The translations under genes were made by a program, and so were the position numbers. Source: a virus. From it: a DNA stretch of 28,680 nucleotides. Numbering within the stretch: position 1 is the first letter of the stretch; each line of letters starts with the position of its first letter. The stretch spans positions 1 through 28,680 of IMG/VR virus record IMGVR_UViG_3300023172_000138, one strand, 5' to 3'. Of the stretch, positions 1 through 8,000 are shown one piece after another. The notes below the pieces were generated by a model, which was not told the DNA's origin, made no database searches, and saw only the letters and a program-made list of their open reading frames with translations.

Positions 1-90
1 AACACACCTTAAGATAAATACCACGCATTTTAAAGACTTTTGTTAATCTTTTAATATATGCACCTAAATAAATCTGTTAACAGTTTATAT

Positions 91-95
91 AGGAG
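91..95 (+). promoter_or_regulatory. Ribosome binding site of the prohead protease gene
   Basis: AGGAG lies 8 bases before GTG at 104 and fixes that GTG as the start, since no in-frame ATG lies nearby. The rest of the 103-base leader is AT-rich. I found no convincing promoter in it. A 10-base palindrome CTGTTAACAG sits at 74-83 with no known role. Confidence 0.75.
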
Positions 96-103
96 ATGCA
101 CTC

Positions 104-1261
104 GTGAGTGAAATTAAAAATATCGACTTAGAATTTAAAGCAGAAGAAGAAGGAAAAGTTTCTGCTGTATTCTCAGTCTTCAATACATTAGATAGCGATG
201 GCGATGTTGTCGTTCCAGAAGCTATCAAATCAGGATTTAAATCAGGTTCAGTTCCAATGGTATGGGCTCATAAATGGGATATGCCAATAGGTAAAGGTGA
301 AATCAAACAAGATGGCGATAAAGCTACATTTGAAGGTTCATTTTTTATGGACACAGAGTCTGGAAAAGAAGCATACAACTTAGTAAAAGCTATGGGTGAC
401 TTACAACAATGGTCATTTGGTTACAGAGTTAACGATAGCGAAAGAGGAAAATTCAAAAGTAATGATAAAGAAGTTGATGCTAGATATTTAAAAGATTTAT
501 CAGTTTATGAAGTATCACCAGTTCTTGTAGGTGCAAATCAAGAAACCTACACTATGGCTATTAAATCTAATAAGTCATTGCTAGAAGAATTAACAAAAGA
601 TACTTTAAGTTCAGAATCTTTTGCTGAAGAAAAACCAGCAGAAGAGCCAAAAGAAGAAGTAGTATCTCACGATGCAAATGCAGAACATTGTGCTTGTTGT
701 AGTAAAAGCTATAGTGCTTGTGATTACGAGAAAACAGGTAAATGTGCAAAAGATATGAAAAAATCTGCTGACATTGAAGTTTCAGAGGAAGAACCAAAAA
801 CTTTCTCAGAGGAAGTTAAAAGTGTGCTTGCTGCACTTTCTAACTTAATGACACGAGCTAACGCCATTGCGATGTTGCGTGCCAAAGATGGGAGAAAAAT
901 AGGAGCCAAGGCAACTGAAGCCTTAAGAGCTGTTCAAGAAGACCTTATAGATGCATGGACTGAATTAGATGCATTCATCTCTGAGGTTGGTGCTGAAGAG
1001 GTTTTAGATGTTGACTTAGAAGAAGAACTAGCTGAAGAGATTATTGAAGATGATGAACCAACTGATATAGTCGATACTGAAGAAGTTGAAGTTGAGGAAG
1101 TAGCAGAGGAACCTGATGCTGAATCAAGAGAAACTGAAGAAGTTCCAGTAGATAACACTGAATCAGTTGACAATGATGACTTGGAAGATGATGTGTGGAT
1201 AGAAAGCCAAAGATTAATAGCAGAAGCTATTGATGTTGAGGCTGACGACACAGAAGTATAA
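104..1261 (+). CDS. Prohead protease (peptidase S78, HK97 gp4-like) with long Cys-rich and acidic C-terminal extension
   Basis: This is probably the capsid maturation protease, which trims the major capsid protein (MCP) scaffold domain inside the prohead. The N-terminal ~155 residues match the S78 family pattern: a strand with FNTLDSDGDVVVPEA, a His in VWAHKW (His56) and a Ser in QQWSFGYRV (Ser104), the likely catalytic pair, then a YEVSPVLVGANQ segment near 135-146. Family members are often about 200 residues; this one is 385. The extension has a short cluster, His195, Cys196, Cys198, Cys199, Cys206 and Cys214, then a helical stretch (about 232-300), then a tail rich in Glu and Asp to the end. 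The acidic helical part could act as an extra scaffold (inference). The gene starts at GTG with a good ribosome site and lies 25 bases before the MCP gene, the usual order. Protease assignment is solid; the role of the extension is unknown. Confidence 0.88.
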   Translation: MSEIKNIDLEFKAEEEGKVSAVFSVFNTLDSDGDVVVPEAIKSGFKSGSVPMVWAHKWDMPIGKGEIKQDGDKATFEGSFFMDTESGKEAYNLVKAMGDLQQWSFGYRVNDSERGKFKSNDKEVDARYLKDLSVYEVSPVLVGANQETYTMAIKSNKSLLEELTKDTLSSESFAEEKPAEEPKEEVVSHDANAEHCACCSKSYSACDYEKTGKCAKDMKKSADIEVSEEEPKTFSEEVKSVLAALSNLMTRANAIAMLRAKDGRKIGAKATEALRAVQEDLIDAWTELDAFISEVGAEEVLDVDLEEELAEEIIEDDEPTDIVDTEEVEVEEVAEEPDAESRETEEVPVDNTESVDNDDLEDDVWIESQRLIAEAIDVEADDTEV

Positions 1262-1271
1262 GTAATCTAAT

Positions 1272-1276
1272 AGGAG
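1272..1276 (+). promoter_or_regulatory. Ribosome binding site of the major capsid gene
   Basis: AGGAG lies 10 bases before GTG at 1287. It supports the GTG start of the capsid gene, using the same motif and start codon as the protease gene before it. Confidence 0.75.
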
Positions 1277-1286
1277 ATAATTTACA

Positions 1287-2522
1287 GTGAGTAAAGTAGA
1301 AGAGCTTAGAGAAAATATCGCTAAATCTCGTGAAGAACTCAAATCTGTTTTTGATGCTCCAGCTGACAATGGTAAGTACTCACACGACCAAAAAGAGAAA
1401 ATCAAAGGTCTTAATGAGGAATTAGCAACATCATTAGATGAGCTTAAGATTGAAGAATCAAAAGCTGCTAATGCAAAAGCAATGGAAGTTGACGCAGATG
1501 CTGTCAACGAATTGCCAGTTGCTGAACCACAATCTGCTGGTATCAAAACAATTGGTGAGCAATTCACAAACACTGATGCTTATAAATCATATTTAAGCAA
1601 TGGTGTTAAAGGTGTTGACTCTCAAGCAGAATTTAAAACAACTTTAAATACCACAGGTTATCCACCAGAGAGCCTTAGAGCACCTGGAATATTAGAGACA
1701 GCTTTAAGAGACCCTAATGCTGTTATTGGATTGTTTGACCAAATATCAACAACTCAAAACGCATATGTATATCTTGAAGAGACAACTTTCACAAACAATG
1801 CAGGTGAAATCGCAGAATCAGGAGACATCTCCTCTGCAAACGAATCAGCATTGGCTTTCACTGAAAGAACAGAAAGCATTCGCAAGATTGCTACTTTCTT
1901 ACCAGTGACAGATGAGTTGTTAGCTGATGTCTCAGGTATTCAAGGATATGTCAACTCTCGTCTCACCACAATGATGAGATTGAGAATGGACAACCAATTA
2001 CTAAATGGTAATGGTACAGCTCCAAACTTGACTGGTGTTTTGAATAAATCTGGTATTAACACATTTGACTATGCCTTGCCTTATGCAGGTGAATTAGGAA
2101 GACTTGGACAAGTCTACCAAGCTATTACAGAAATCAGAAAAGACGCTTTTGTCGAACCTGATGCAATAGTTCTTCACCCAGAAGACTGGTATCAAATTGT
2201 TACAGCTGTATCTGATGTAACTACAAGTGGTTCTAAGAACCCATTAGTTGTAGCAGCAGGAAACTTCGGTTCCGATGTTGCAGCTAGATTATGGGGTCTT
2301 AAAGTCGTACCATCAACAGCAATTGCTGCTGGAACTGCCCTAGTTGGTAAGTTCGGTGGTGGCGATGCTGCTCAAATTGTTATGCGACAAGGTGTTGACC
2401 TTGCTGTATCTGACAGCCATAGTGACTTCTTTGCGAAGAATCAATTGGCAATCAGATTGACAATGAGAATGGGTTTTGTCATTTACAGACCAACAGCTTT
2501 CTGTTCTATCACAAACTTCTAA
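1287..2522 (+). CDS. Major capsid protein, HK97 fold, with N-terminal delta (scaffold) domain
   Basis: The product forms the icosahedral shell. The 411-residue length is typical of HK97-type capsid proteins. Residues 1 to about 70 are charged and helical (VEELRENIAKSREELKSVF and following), as expected of a delta domain that directs assembly and is cut off by the protease encoded just upstream. The shell-forming part shows familiar stretches: GLFDQISTTQNAYVYLEE (about 148-165), the TERTESIRKIATFLPVTDELL segment around 192-212 typical of the long backbone helix entry, and MRLRMDNQLLNGNG (230-243). The cleavage site cannot be fixed by eye; somewhere between residues 80 and 135 is plausible. The C-terminus carries the usual RMGFVIYRPTAF-type strand. 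A strong terminator follows within 30 bases, so the head-gene transcript may partly end here. Confidence 0.93.
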   Translation: MSKVEELRENIAKSREELKSVFDAPADNGKYSHDQKEKIKGLNEELATSLDELKIEESKAANAKAMEVDADAVNELPVAEPQSAGIKTIGEQFTNTDAYKSYLSNGVKGVDSQAEFKTTLNTTGYPPESLRAPGILETALRDPNAVIGLFDQISTTQNAYVYLEETTFTNNAGEIAESGDISSANESALAFTERTESIRKIATFLPVTDELLADVSGIQGYVNSRLTTMMRLRMDNQLLNGNGTAPNLTGVLNKSGINTFDYALPYAGELGRLGQVYQAITEIRKDAFVEPDAIVLHPEDWYQIVTAVSDVTTSGSKNPLVVAAGNFGSDVAARLWGLKVVPSTAIAAGTALVGKFGGGDAAQIVMRQGVDLAVSDSHSDFFAKNQLAIRLTMRMGFVIYRPTAFCSITNF

Positions 2523-2549
2523 GTTTGAGATAAAACGATAGTGTAGATT

Positions 2550-2570
2550 AGCCCTCTTCGGAGGGCTTTT
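2550..2570 (+). terminator. Rho-independent terminator after the capsid gene
   Basis: A 7-bp perfect stem (AGCCCTC pairing with GAGGGCT) closes a TTCG tetraloop and runs into TTTT. It lies 28 bases after the capsid stop codon. The UUCG loop is an exceptionally stable tetraloop. The T-tract is short, so partial read-through into the neck genes is likely. No promoter is evident between here and the next gene. Confidence 0.88.
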
Positions 2571-2611
2571 CTAATACCAACAATTTTTAATTTATAAGTT
2601 AGGATTTAATT

Positions 2612-2899
2612 ATGTATACAATTCCAGAAAAAAATATTTATAGGCTACCTGATGGAAAGCTATGGGAGGGTGACGCAGTAGATGTGCCAACTTCTCAAGC
2701 TGACTTAATTGCTAAAGCTGGTAAGGAATATCCAACTGATTGGCTCAAAGAGCAAGGTTGGGGTAAAAAAGAAAAACCAGCTAAAAAATCAAAATCCTCA
2801 AAACCTGCTAAAAAAGCAGAAAAAGTTGAGGAAAAAGCAGTTAAATCTGATGAGGTAGAAGATAAATCAGTAAAGAATTTCGATATAGAAGATAAGTAA
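2612..2899 (+). CDS. Small Lys/Glu-rich protein downstream of the capsid gene, function unknown
   Basis: A 95-residue product. Residues 1-52 look like a small folded unit (YRLPDGKLWEGDAVDVPTSQ, then a short helix and TDWLKEQGW). The remainder (about 53-95) is a low-complexity run of Lys, Ala, Glu and Ser, likely disordered. The pattern of a glycine-led strand, a VDVP-type strand and then a helix ending in Gly is common in small proteins beside capsid genes in tailed phages. These are variously called head or head-tail accessory proteins; I cannot say which applies. AGGA at 2601-2604 precedes ATG at 2612. It ends just as the ribosome site of the next gene begins, so the two are probably co-translated. 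Confidence 0.7.
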   Translation: MYTIPEKNIYRLPDGKLWEGDAVDVPTSQADLIAKAGKEYPTDWLKEQGWGKKEKPAKKSKSSKPAKKAEKVEEKAVKSDEVEDKSVKNFDIEDK

Positions 2900-2909
2900 G
2901 GAGGTCTAA

Positions 2910-3572
2910 ATGGCTTTCTCAACTGCAGCCGATGTAGAGGCTTATACTCGTATTGATTTCGATTCTGATTTAGAGACACATTTAACAGACAATTTAATAC
3001 CTTTTGTAGATGAAGCTATTGTTCAATATGTTGGATATGATGTTGAATACAAACAGCAAACAGAAACATTTACAGGTGACCAAACAAAAGAACTCTTTTT
3101 AACACATATACCTGTTCGTTCTATTGTTTCAGTTGTAGAAGATGATTTTACATTAACTGAGGGCTCTAGTGCTGATTATGTATTTTATCCAAATGGTAGA
3201 TTACATAGAATTGGTATAAGATGGTCTTATGCTAGAGAAAGAAACATTGTAGTAACTTATAATGCAGGTTATACAGCACATGGTGGTGGATTAAGTACTG
3301 ATTTGCCTACTGTATTTAAAATGGTTTCAGCCAGAGCTGCTGCAAGACTATTAGAAGCTGTATTAGTTGTTTCTTCTCAACAAGAACCTAGTGCTATTAG
3401 TGACCAAAATACTACTGATGGAACTGCTGGTAACTTTAATTTAGCTAATAATGAAAGAATTGGAGATTATTCAGCAAGTTATTCAATAGGTTTAGATGCA
3501 TTATCTGTAGCACCATTAAGTGGTTCTGACAGAACTCTACTTTCACCATATAGGAAATCCTTTTTCGTGTAG
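2910..3572 (+). CDS. Head-tail connector / adaptor (HK97 gp6-like)
   Basis: Probably the adaptor ring that docks under the portal. The 220-residue protein begins with a helix-rich part (FSTAADVEAYTRIDFDSDLE, then FVDEAIVQYVGYDVE). A strand region with FLTHIPVRSIVSV follows, the 'P-V-xx-I/V-xxV' stretch typical of gp6/gp15-type connectors, then YNAGYTAHGGG and a helix of Ala-rich residues (MVSARAAARLLEAVL). The C-terminal 60 residues are longer and more polar than in HK97 gp6. The strongest ribosome site in the window, AAGGAGGT at 2898-2905, overlaps the previous stop codon and sits 4 bases before ATG. Position between capsid and head-closure genes fits. Family-level confidence is moderate because sequence conservation in this group is low. 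Confidence 0.75.
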   Translation: MAFSTAADVEAYTRIDFDSDLETHLTDNLIPFVDEAIVQYVGYDVEYKQQTETFTGDQTKELFLTHIPVRSIVSVVEDDFTLTEGSSADYVFYPNGRLHRIGIRWSYARERNIVVTYNAGYTAHGGGLSTDLPTVFKMVSARAAARLLEAVLVVSSQQEPSAISDQNTTDGTAGNFNLANNERIGDYSASYSIGLDALSVAPLSGSDRTLLSPYRKSFFV

Positions 3573-3575
3573 ATT

Positions 3576-4214
3576 ATGCCTAATAAGAAAGCACCTAGCG
3601 TGGAGGAAGCAAAGGCTTTATTTATAGGCAGTCCTAATAAATTACTTAAAGAATGGTCCAGTGAATGGGGTGTTTCAATTGAAAGAGTAAGACAACTTAA
3701 AGTAGAAGCTGGTCTATCTATTGGTAATGAAATAGATTACGAAATAGCAAATCAAGTAATTCAAAGAATACAATCAGGTTATGGAACTATAACTACTAGA
3801 AAAACATATGAAGGTTTGCCAGTTGGATATGATAAATTTCGTACTTGGTGTTTAAAAGATGTAGAACTAGCAAAACAAGCAGAAGAGGCCAGAAGTAATT
3901 TTTTAAATTCTTCATTTAATCCTACAGAAAAAGTTTGTTATAAATGTTCTCTTAATAAATCTATTAATGAATATAATAAATCAGCTAAATACAAAGATGG
4001 TTACCACAGATACTGCAAAGAGTGTCAAGTTCAGATAGCTGAAGAAACTGTAAAGCCAGATAAGAAAACTTGTTTATTGTGTAAACAAAGTCTTTCACCT
4101 AGTTCTTTTGATAGCAATTCAAAATTTAGAGATGGGTTATCTTTATTTTGTAAAACCTGTAAATCTAAGGAAAGAAGAAAACAAAGAAGGACAAACGAAA
4201 ATTTAGGAATTTGA
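3576..4214 (+). CDS. HTH plus tandem CxxC-CxxC zinc-finger protein, accessory
   Basis: A 212-residue protein unlike its structural neighbours. The N-terminal ~75 residues are helical and include a helix-turn-helix-like stretch (LLKEWSSEWGVSIERVRQLKVEA, about 23-45). The C-terminal half holds two four-cysteine units with the same spacing: Cys121/124/147/150 and Cys166/169/192/195, each CxxC-22-CxxC with an F/Y-x-K-x-x-K/R-x-x-DG core. This unit resembles the zinc-binding domain found ahead of HNH/endonuclease VII-type nuclease domains in phages. No nuclease domain follows; the protein ends in a basic KERRKQRR tail. DNA or RNA binding is a reasonable inference; regulator or relic of a homing nuclease are both possible. 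It starts 3 bases after the connector stop with no clear ribosome site, suggesting translational coupling. Confidence 0.72.
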   Translation: MPNKKAPSVEEAKALFIGSPNKLLKEWSSEWGVSIERVRQLKVEAGLSIGNEIDYEIANQVIQRIQSGYGTITTRKTYEGLPVGYDKFRTWCLKDVELAKQAEEARSNFLNSSFNPTEKVCYKCSLNKSINEYNKSAKYKDGYHRYCKECQVQIAEETVKPDKKTCLLCKQSLSPSSFDSNSKFRDGLSLFCKTCKSKERRKQRRTNENLGI

Positions 4215-4238
4215 CAAACTCTTATTTTCTGCTAAACT
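4211..4238 (+). promoter_or_regulatory. Candidate sigma70-type promoter inside the structural operon
   Basis: A perfect -35 box TTGACA (4211-4216) overlaps the stop codon of the zinc-finger gene. With a 16-base spacer it is followed by TAAACT (4233-4238, 4 of 6 matches to TATAAT). An alternative TATATT at 4240 would need a 23-base spacer. Transcription would start near 4245, giving a very short leader before AGGAG at 4256 and TTG at 4266. It would express the two small accessory genes, and perhaps those beyond, independently of the late promoter. Not proven. Confidence 0.5.
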
Positions 4239-4265
4239 TTATATTATGCAGAAAAAGGAGAATAA

Positions 4266-4415
4266 TTGAAAGACCAAATCGCAAGTCATATAGTAGCAAT
4301 AACCAAAGAAGTATTTGGTATGAACGCCAAAGATACTTTTTTACAAGTAGGACAAATGTCTAAATTTATCAAAGAACTTGATAAAGAATTTGATATTAAG
4401 TATAAGGGGGAATAA
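4266..4415 (+). CDS. 49-residue protein with TTG start, function unknown
   Basis: The start is TTG at 4266, with an excellent ribosome site (AAAAAGGAG, 4252-4260) five bases before it. The stop TAA (4413-4415) shares its last base with the next ATG. The product begins MKDQIASHIVAITKEVFGM, contains KFIKELDKEFDIKYK near its end, and looks like two amphipathic helices. The good ribosome site, a candidate promoter just upstream and the one-base stop/start overlap all argue that it is a real gene despite its size. Later in-frame ATG codons (residues 19 and 31) have no ribosome site. Small helical phage proteins of this type are often inhibitors or regulators, but nothing here shows a function. Confidence 0.68.
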   Translation: MKDQIASHIVAITKEVFGMNAKDTFLQVGQMSKFIKELDKEFDIKYKGE

Positions 4416-4663
4416 TGAATCAAAGATTATTTAAATTTGATATTGTAAAAATAACGAGAGGAAAAGAAACTCACCCCTATCAAACAGAAGAAGTTATTGA
4501 TAAGGGTCACATTATCTTATCTACCTTTGGTTATGCTAATCCTAGAGAACCATTTTGGAAGTGGTCAGCTAAGGCACAGAGAGAGTACACAAAAGAAAAT
4601 AAAACTGATGCGAGAGAAAGTTTTATTTTTAGAGAGTACTTAAAAGCTGAGGAAGAAGAATAA
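4415..4663 (+). CDS. 82-residue accessory protein, function unknown
   Basis: The start ATG overlaps the previous stop (TAATG), and AAGGGGGA at 4404-4411 provides a ribosome site. The N-terminal half looks like a small beta barrel or SH3-like strand set (FKFDIVKITRGKE, then EEVIDKGHIILSTFGYA). The C-terminal half is charged and aromatic (PFWKWSAKAQREYTKENK), ending in Glu residues. I do not recognise the family. With the 49-residue gene and the zinc-finger gene it forms a block between two neck genes that are usually adjacent, so it is probably accessory rather than structural. The stop lies 11 bases before a long hairpin that covers the next gene's start. Confidence 0.65.
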   Translation: MNQRLFKFDIVKITRGKETHPYQTEEVIDKGHIILSTFGYANPREPFWKWSAKAQREYTKENKTDARESFIFREYLKAEEEE

Positions 4664-4673
4664 AGACAGAAAT

Positions 4674-4712
4674 TTTAGCTTGGCATACTATATTTATAGT
4701 ATGTCAGCTAAA
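4674..4712. repeat. Long palindrome / hairpin covering the head-closure start codon
   Basis: Bases 4681-4691 pair with 4696-4706 (11 pairs including one G.T) around a four-base ATTT loop. After one unpaired T at 4680, bases 4674-4679 pair with 4707-4712, giving 17 pairs in all. ATG at 4701-4703 lies inside the right arm and pairs with CAT at 4684-4686. No T-run follows on either strand, so it is not an ordinary terminator. It could gate translation, be an RNA-processing site, or mark the edge of an inserted block. Confidence 0.8.
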
Positions 4713-5048
4713 TACCCCACAAGATTACTAATTAACAAAGTTCATATTCAAAGAGTTTCTAGCACAGACGTAGATAGTCGTGGTTTACAATCAACTGCTT
4801 GGTCTAATGCATATGAAAATGTTATATGTAGATTAGTTTTCAATACAGAAGTTGAAAATCGAAGTGGTAGAAATACAATATTACAAAGTTATACAGCTTA
4901 TTTTGAGGGAACTGTAGATATTAAAGCATCAGATAGATTGTATGAACCTGCAACAGAAAAGTACTTTGAAATAGATAGTGTCCAAATTAGTGCTAATAGA
5001 TTAGGAAGAGTATTACTTAAAACAGCAAATTTACTCTATAGAGAATAA
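4701..5048 (+). CDS. Head-closure / head-tail joining protein (SPP1 gp16 / HK97 gp7-like)
   Basis: Probably the closure ring that seals the packaged head and joins it to the tail. The protein has ~115 residues and a beta-barrel pattern: LLINKVHIQRVSS at the N-terminus, NVICRLVFN in the middle, then SYTAYFEGTVDIKASDRLYE and KYFEIDSVQ. The last two stretches are the recurrent 'xxDxxxxSDRLxxx...YxIxxV' feature of this family. I chose ATG 4701. TTG at 4680 would add MAYYIYS but has no better ribosome site. Neither start has a Shine-Dalgarno sequence, and ATG 4701 sits in a hairpin stem, so translation probably depends on ribosomes finishing the gene before it. The stop shares a base with the next ATG. 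Confidence 0.7.
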   Translation: MSAKYPTRLLINKVHIQRVSSTDVDSRGLQSTAWSNAYENVICRLVFNTEVENRSGRNTILQSYTAYFEGTVDIKASDRLYEPATEKYFEIDSVQISANRLGRVLLKTANLLYRE

Positions 5049-8000
5049 TGTCAGTAAGACTTCTTAATGATGTTGGAGAAAGAAGAGTTGTTGAAAAACA
5101 AAAATTTGTTTCTGAAACTCGTAAAGATGTAATTCTAAGTAAAAGGGGAGAAGCTCGAATATATAGAGCTAACAGAACTTTCTTATGGGCTAAATCTTTA
5201 GGTGCATCCACTCAAGCAACAAACAGCTTGGTAAATTTATCATATGGTGTTCTACAGACAATTAATGATATTCAAGCATTATTCAGTGCTGGTAACTTTG
5301 TAAGGTCTGTTGCTGCTCGTTATGCTTGGACAATTGGTGGTAGAGCGTTATCAAAAGTACAAAGCAAAATTGTTCCTCAAGGTGGTGGAATTATTGGTAG
5401 GGCTATGCGTGTTCAGGCTGGTAGACAATCTAAAAAAATATTATCTTCTATGTCTAGTAATTTTTTCGTAAAAACAGAAATAGAAATTAAAAATGTAGTA
5501 AATATGGAAAAACATATTAAGAACCAACTAACACAAGGTAAAGGTTTAGCTAGACAGTGGGCACTAATGACTGCTGCAAATGCTGTTTCTAATGCACCTG
5601 ACCCATACACTCAAGCTCAAAAAATTATGGGTAACAATCAAAAAAAAGGTTTAAAAAAAAGTCTTGATGGCAACTTTATGTCAGACCAAAACTATTTAAA
5701 AGACTCAACTATTTTTGGAAATATATTTAGTCAGACTATGAATGTATCAGAAGCTCAACATTATAAAAAATTCTTAGCCACTGGTCGTAATCCTAATGAT
5801 TATTTTGATGCTTATAGAAATAAAATAATTGAAATGAATGATGCTTATGATAAAGCACAAAATCCTTATGGACCTACATATGTAAAAAATATGAAAACTG
5901 GAGAATTAGGCTACCAAAAAAACTTAGTTGATGAAATTAATAAATTAAAAAATGAAGCTAATAACAAGTATGGAACTCTCAAAGATGCTACTGATATAAT
6001 AGAAAATCCTCATGGTTTAGATATAACTAAGAGTGCTGATAGAAAAATTATGAACATGGGTACTGCTTCAATACCATATCAAGACAAATTTACTGTTGAA
6101 GATTTTGACAGAATATTAAATGGTTCTGCTACTTATACAAATAAATATAACGCTTACTACGATTTGACACATTCTCTTAATTCATTAAGTAGAGCTAGGC
6201 AAGAAGGTGTCAAACCAGGTGCGAGAAAACCATTGGGGGGTGGTCCATCAGCTGTAGCCTATAGAGCACAAAAAGGTGGAAAAGAAGAAGCTAAATTTAT
6301 GGATATGTTAAGAAAAGCAGCAAATGAAAGTTGGTACAATAGTAGTATGTCTAATGCAATCATTGATAAAGCATTAGGAACAAAAGGGTTTGGAACTACA
6401 TATCGAGAAATGTTACATATAGAAACAGGTAACAGGGGTGTTCCTTTTGATGGCTTGTTTGTAAATGGTAGATTAAATCCAATATATGAAGGTAGAAATT
6501 TAGGCTATCAATTATTTAAAAGTTCTAACAATCCTAAAGACCCAAACTATATTCCAAGCCGAGACCAAATACAAAGAGCTATACATATTGATAATGAAAA
6601 ATTTAAAGTTAAAGATGCATTTTTAAGAATATCGGTTTCTTTTGGTGGTAGAACTGCACAAAGTAAATTTGCTGATGCTATTAGTGATGCACAAGAAATA
6701 GAATATGGTGGTATACAAAAATCAAAAAGTGGTATTAAAACTGCACATGGCAAAAATGGAAATGATAGAACCTATAGATATACTTATCCAAGAACTTTAT
6801 TTATGCATCAAGCTGCTTACAGTGCTGCTAAATCTTTAGGATTAAACTTTGGTATGACACAGCCAAAAGTTACAAAGCATCAGATAAGAGGAAAATTTTA
6901 TCAAGGCGAAACTACTTCTATGGAACCTAAACAAAAACAAAAAGCATTTAACTTAATGTTAGATAGAAAAACAAAAGAAATCTTAAATGCTGAACTAGAT
7001 ATACGAAGAAAAACAGATTTAACTGGTAGGGTTTCTATAAGGGATGCTTATGAAACTATATTATACGACCCAGAAGGAACTAGGTACAATGCACCTTTAT
7101 TTAGAAATAAAGAATTGATACAAGAAAGTGTTCGTAAAATTACAAGTCCAGCAAATAGAAGGTCAACAATAATGTTTGATGATGCTGGTAATCCTCAAGT
7201 AGTTTATGAAGATACTGAACAAATTGGTGGTGGAGGTTATAAAAACTATTTTGATTCACTTAATGATGCTCTAAAGTCAGGTAATGATGTTGGTGCTGCA
7301 ATTAGAGCTAATCGAATATGGCAAAGCCAATTTAAACAAAATTTAAATGAAATATTTGGTGGTATAGGTGCAGATTTAGGTGATGAGGTAGTCTGGTATG
7401 CAAGATTTTCTGATGAAATGGCTTCAAGATATGGTGTTACTTCTATTGAGGACATTGTAGAAAACATACAAGCTAATGTTAGTAAAGCTAGAAGAAACTA
7501 TATTGAATCAGCACAAATACAATCTAACGATAGATTAAAAAAAGGTAGAGCAAAGAGAGAACAAGATGCTATGGAATTTGCAGCTAAAAATGGTAAAAAT
7601 TCCAAAATAGAAGCTGAGACTTTATACAAAACTAAACTTCAAGAATTAGAAGAAGCAGCAGATATAGAAGAATACATAACCTTAACTAATCAATTAAAAG
7701 ATTTCCCTTATCAACAAGTATGGGATGAAATGGAAGAAGCAGAGTTAGATAGATTAAGAAGAGTCTATGACCCTAAGAGAGGTAGAGCAGCAACAGGTAA
7801 AAAAGTGACTCTAGGTGAAGAATCAATTTCTCTAAAACAATTTATGGGGGAGTTTACTGAGGGTTTTGAAACAGAACTAAAAAATGTTGCACAAAGAATA
7901 TCTAAAGAACAAAACATACCTCTTATAGATGCATATCAAACAAGTGAGTTCTTAGAAGCACAAGAAAGAGTTATTAATGACTACCAAATACTTGCTAATC

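Noticed and set aside
13-20. GATAAATA as a T4-type late promoter before the protease gene
   Set aside because: A single 7-of-8 match in very AT-rich DNA, and T4-type late sigma factors are not expected in a siphophage of this kind.
74-83. CTGTTAACAG perfect 10-base palindrome as an operator
   Set aside because: Short and single-copy; such palindromes arise easily by chance. No regulator or second copy supports it.
934-1251. Ser-rich minus-strand open frame opposite the protease tail
   Set aside because: It is the complement of a Glu/Asp-rich coding region; Ser/Thr runs are the expected shadow. No ribosome site or context supports it, and the same holds for the other minus-strand frames.
5640-5660. 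Two runs of eight A as a transcriptional slippage or frameshift site in the giant neck gene
   Set aside because: They encode Lys-rich sequence, and the zero frame continues open for another thousand codons. No meaningful alternative frame follows.
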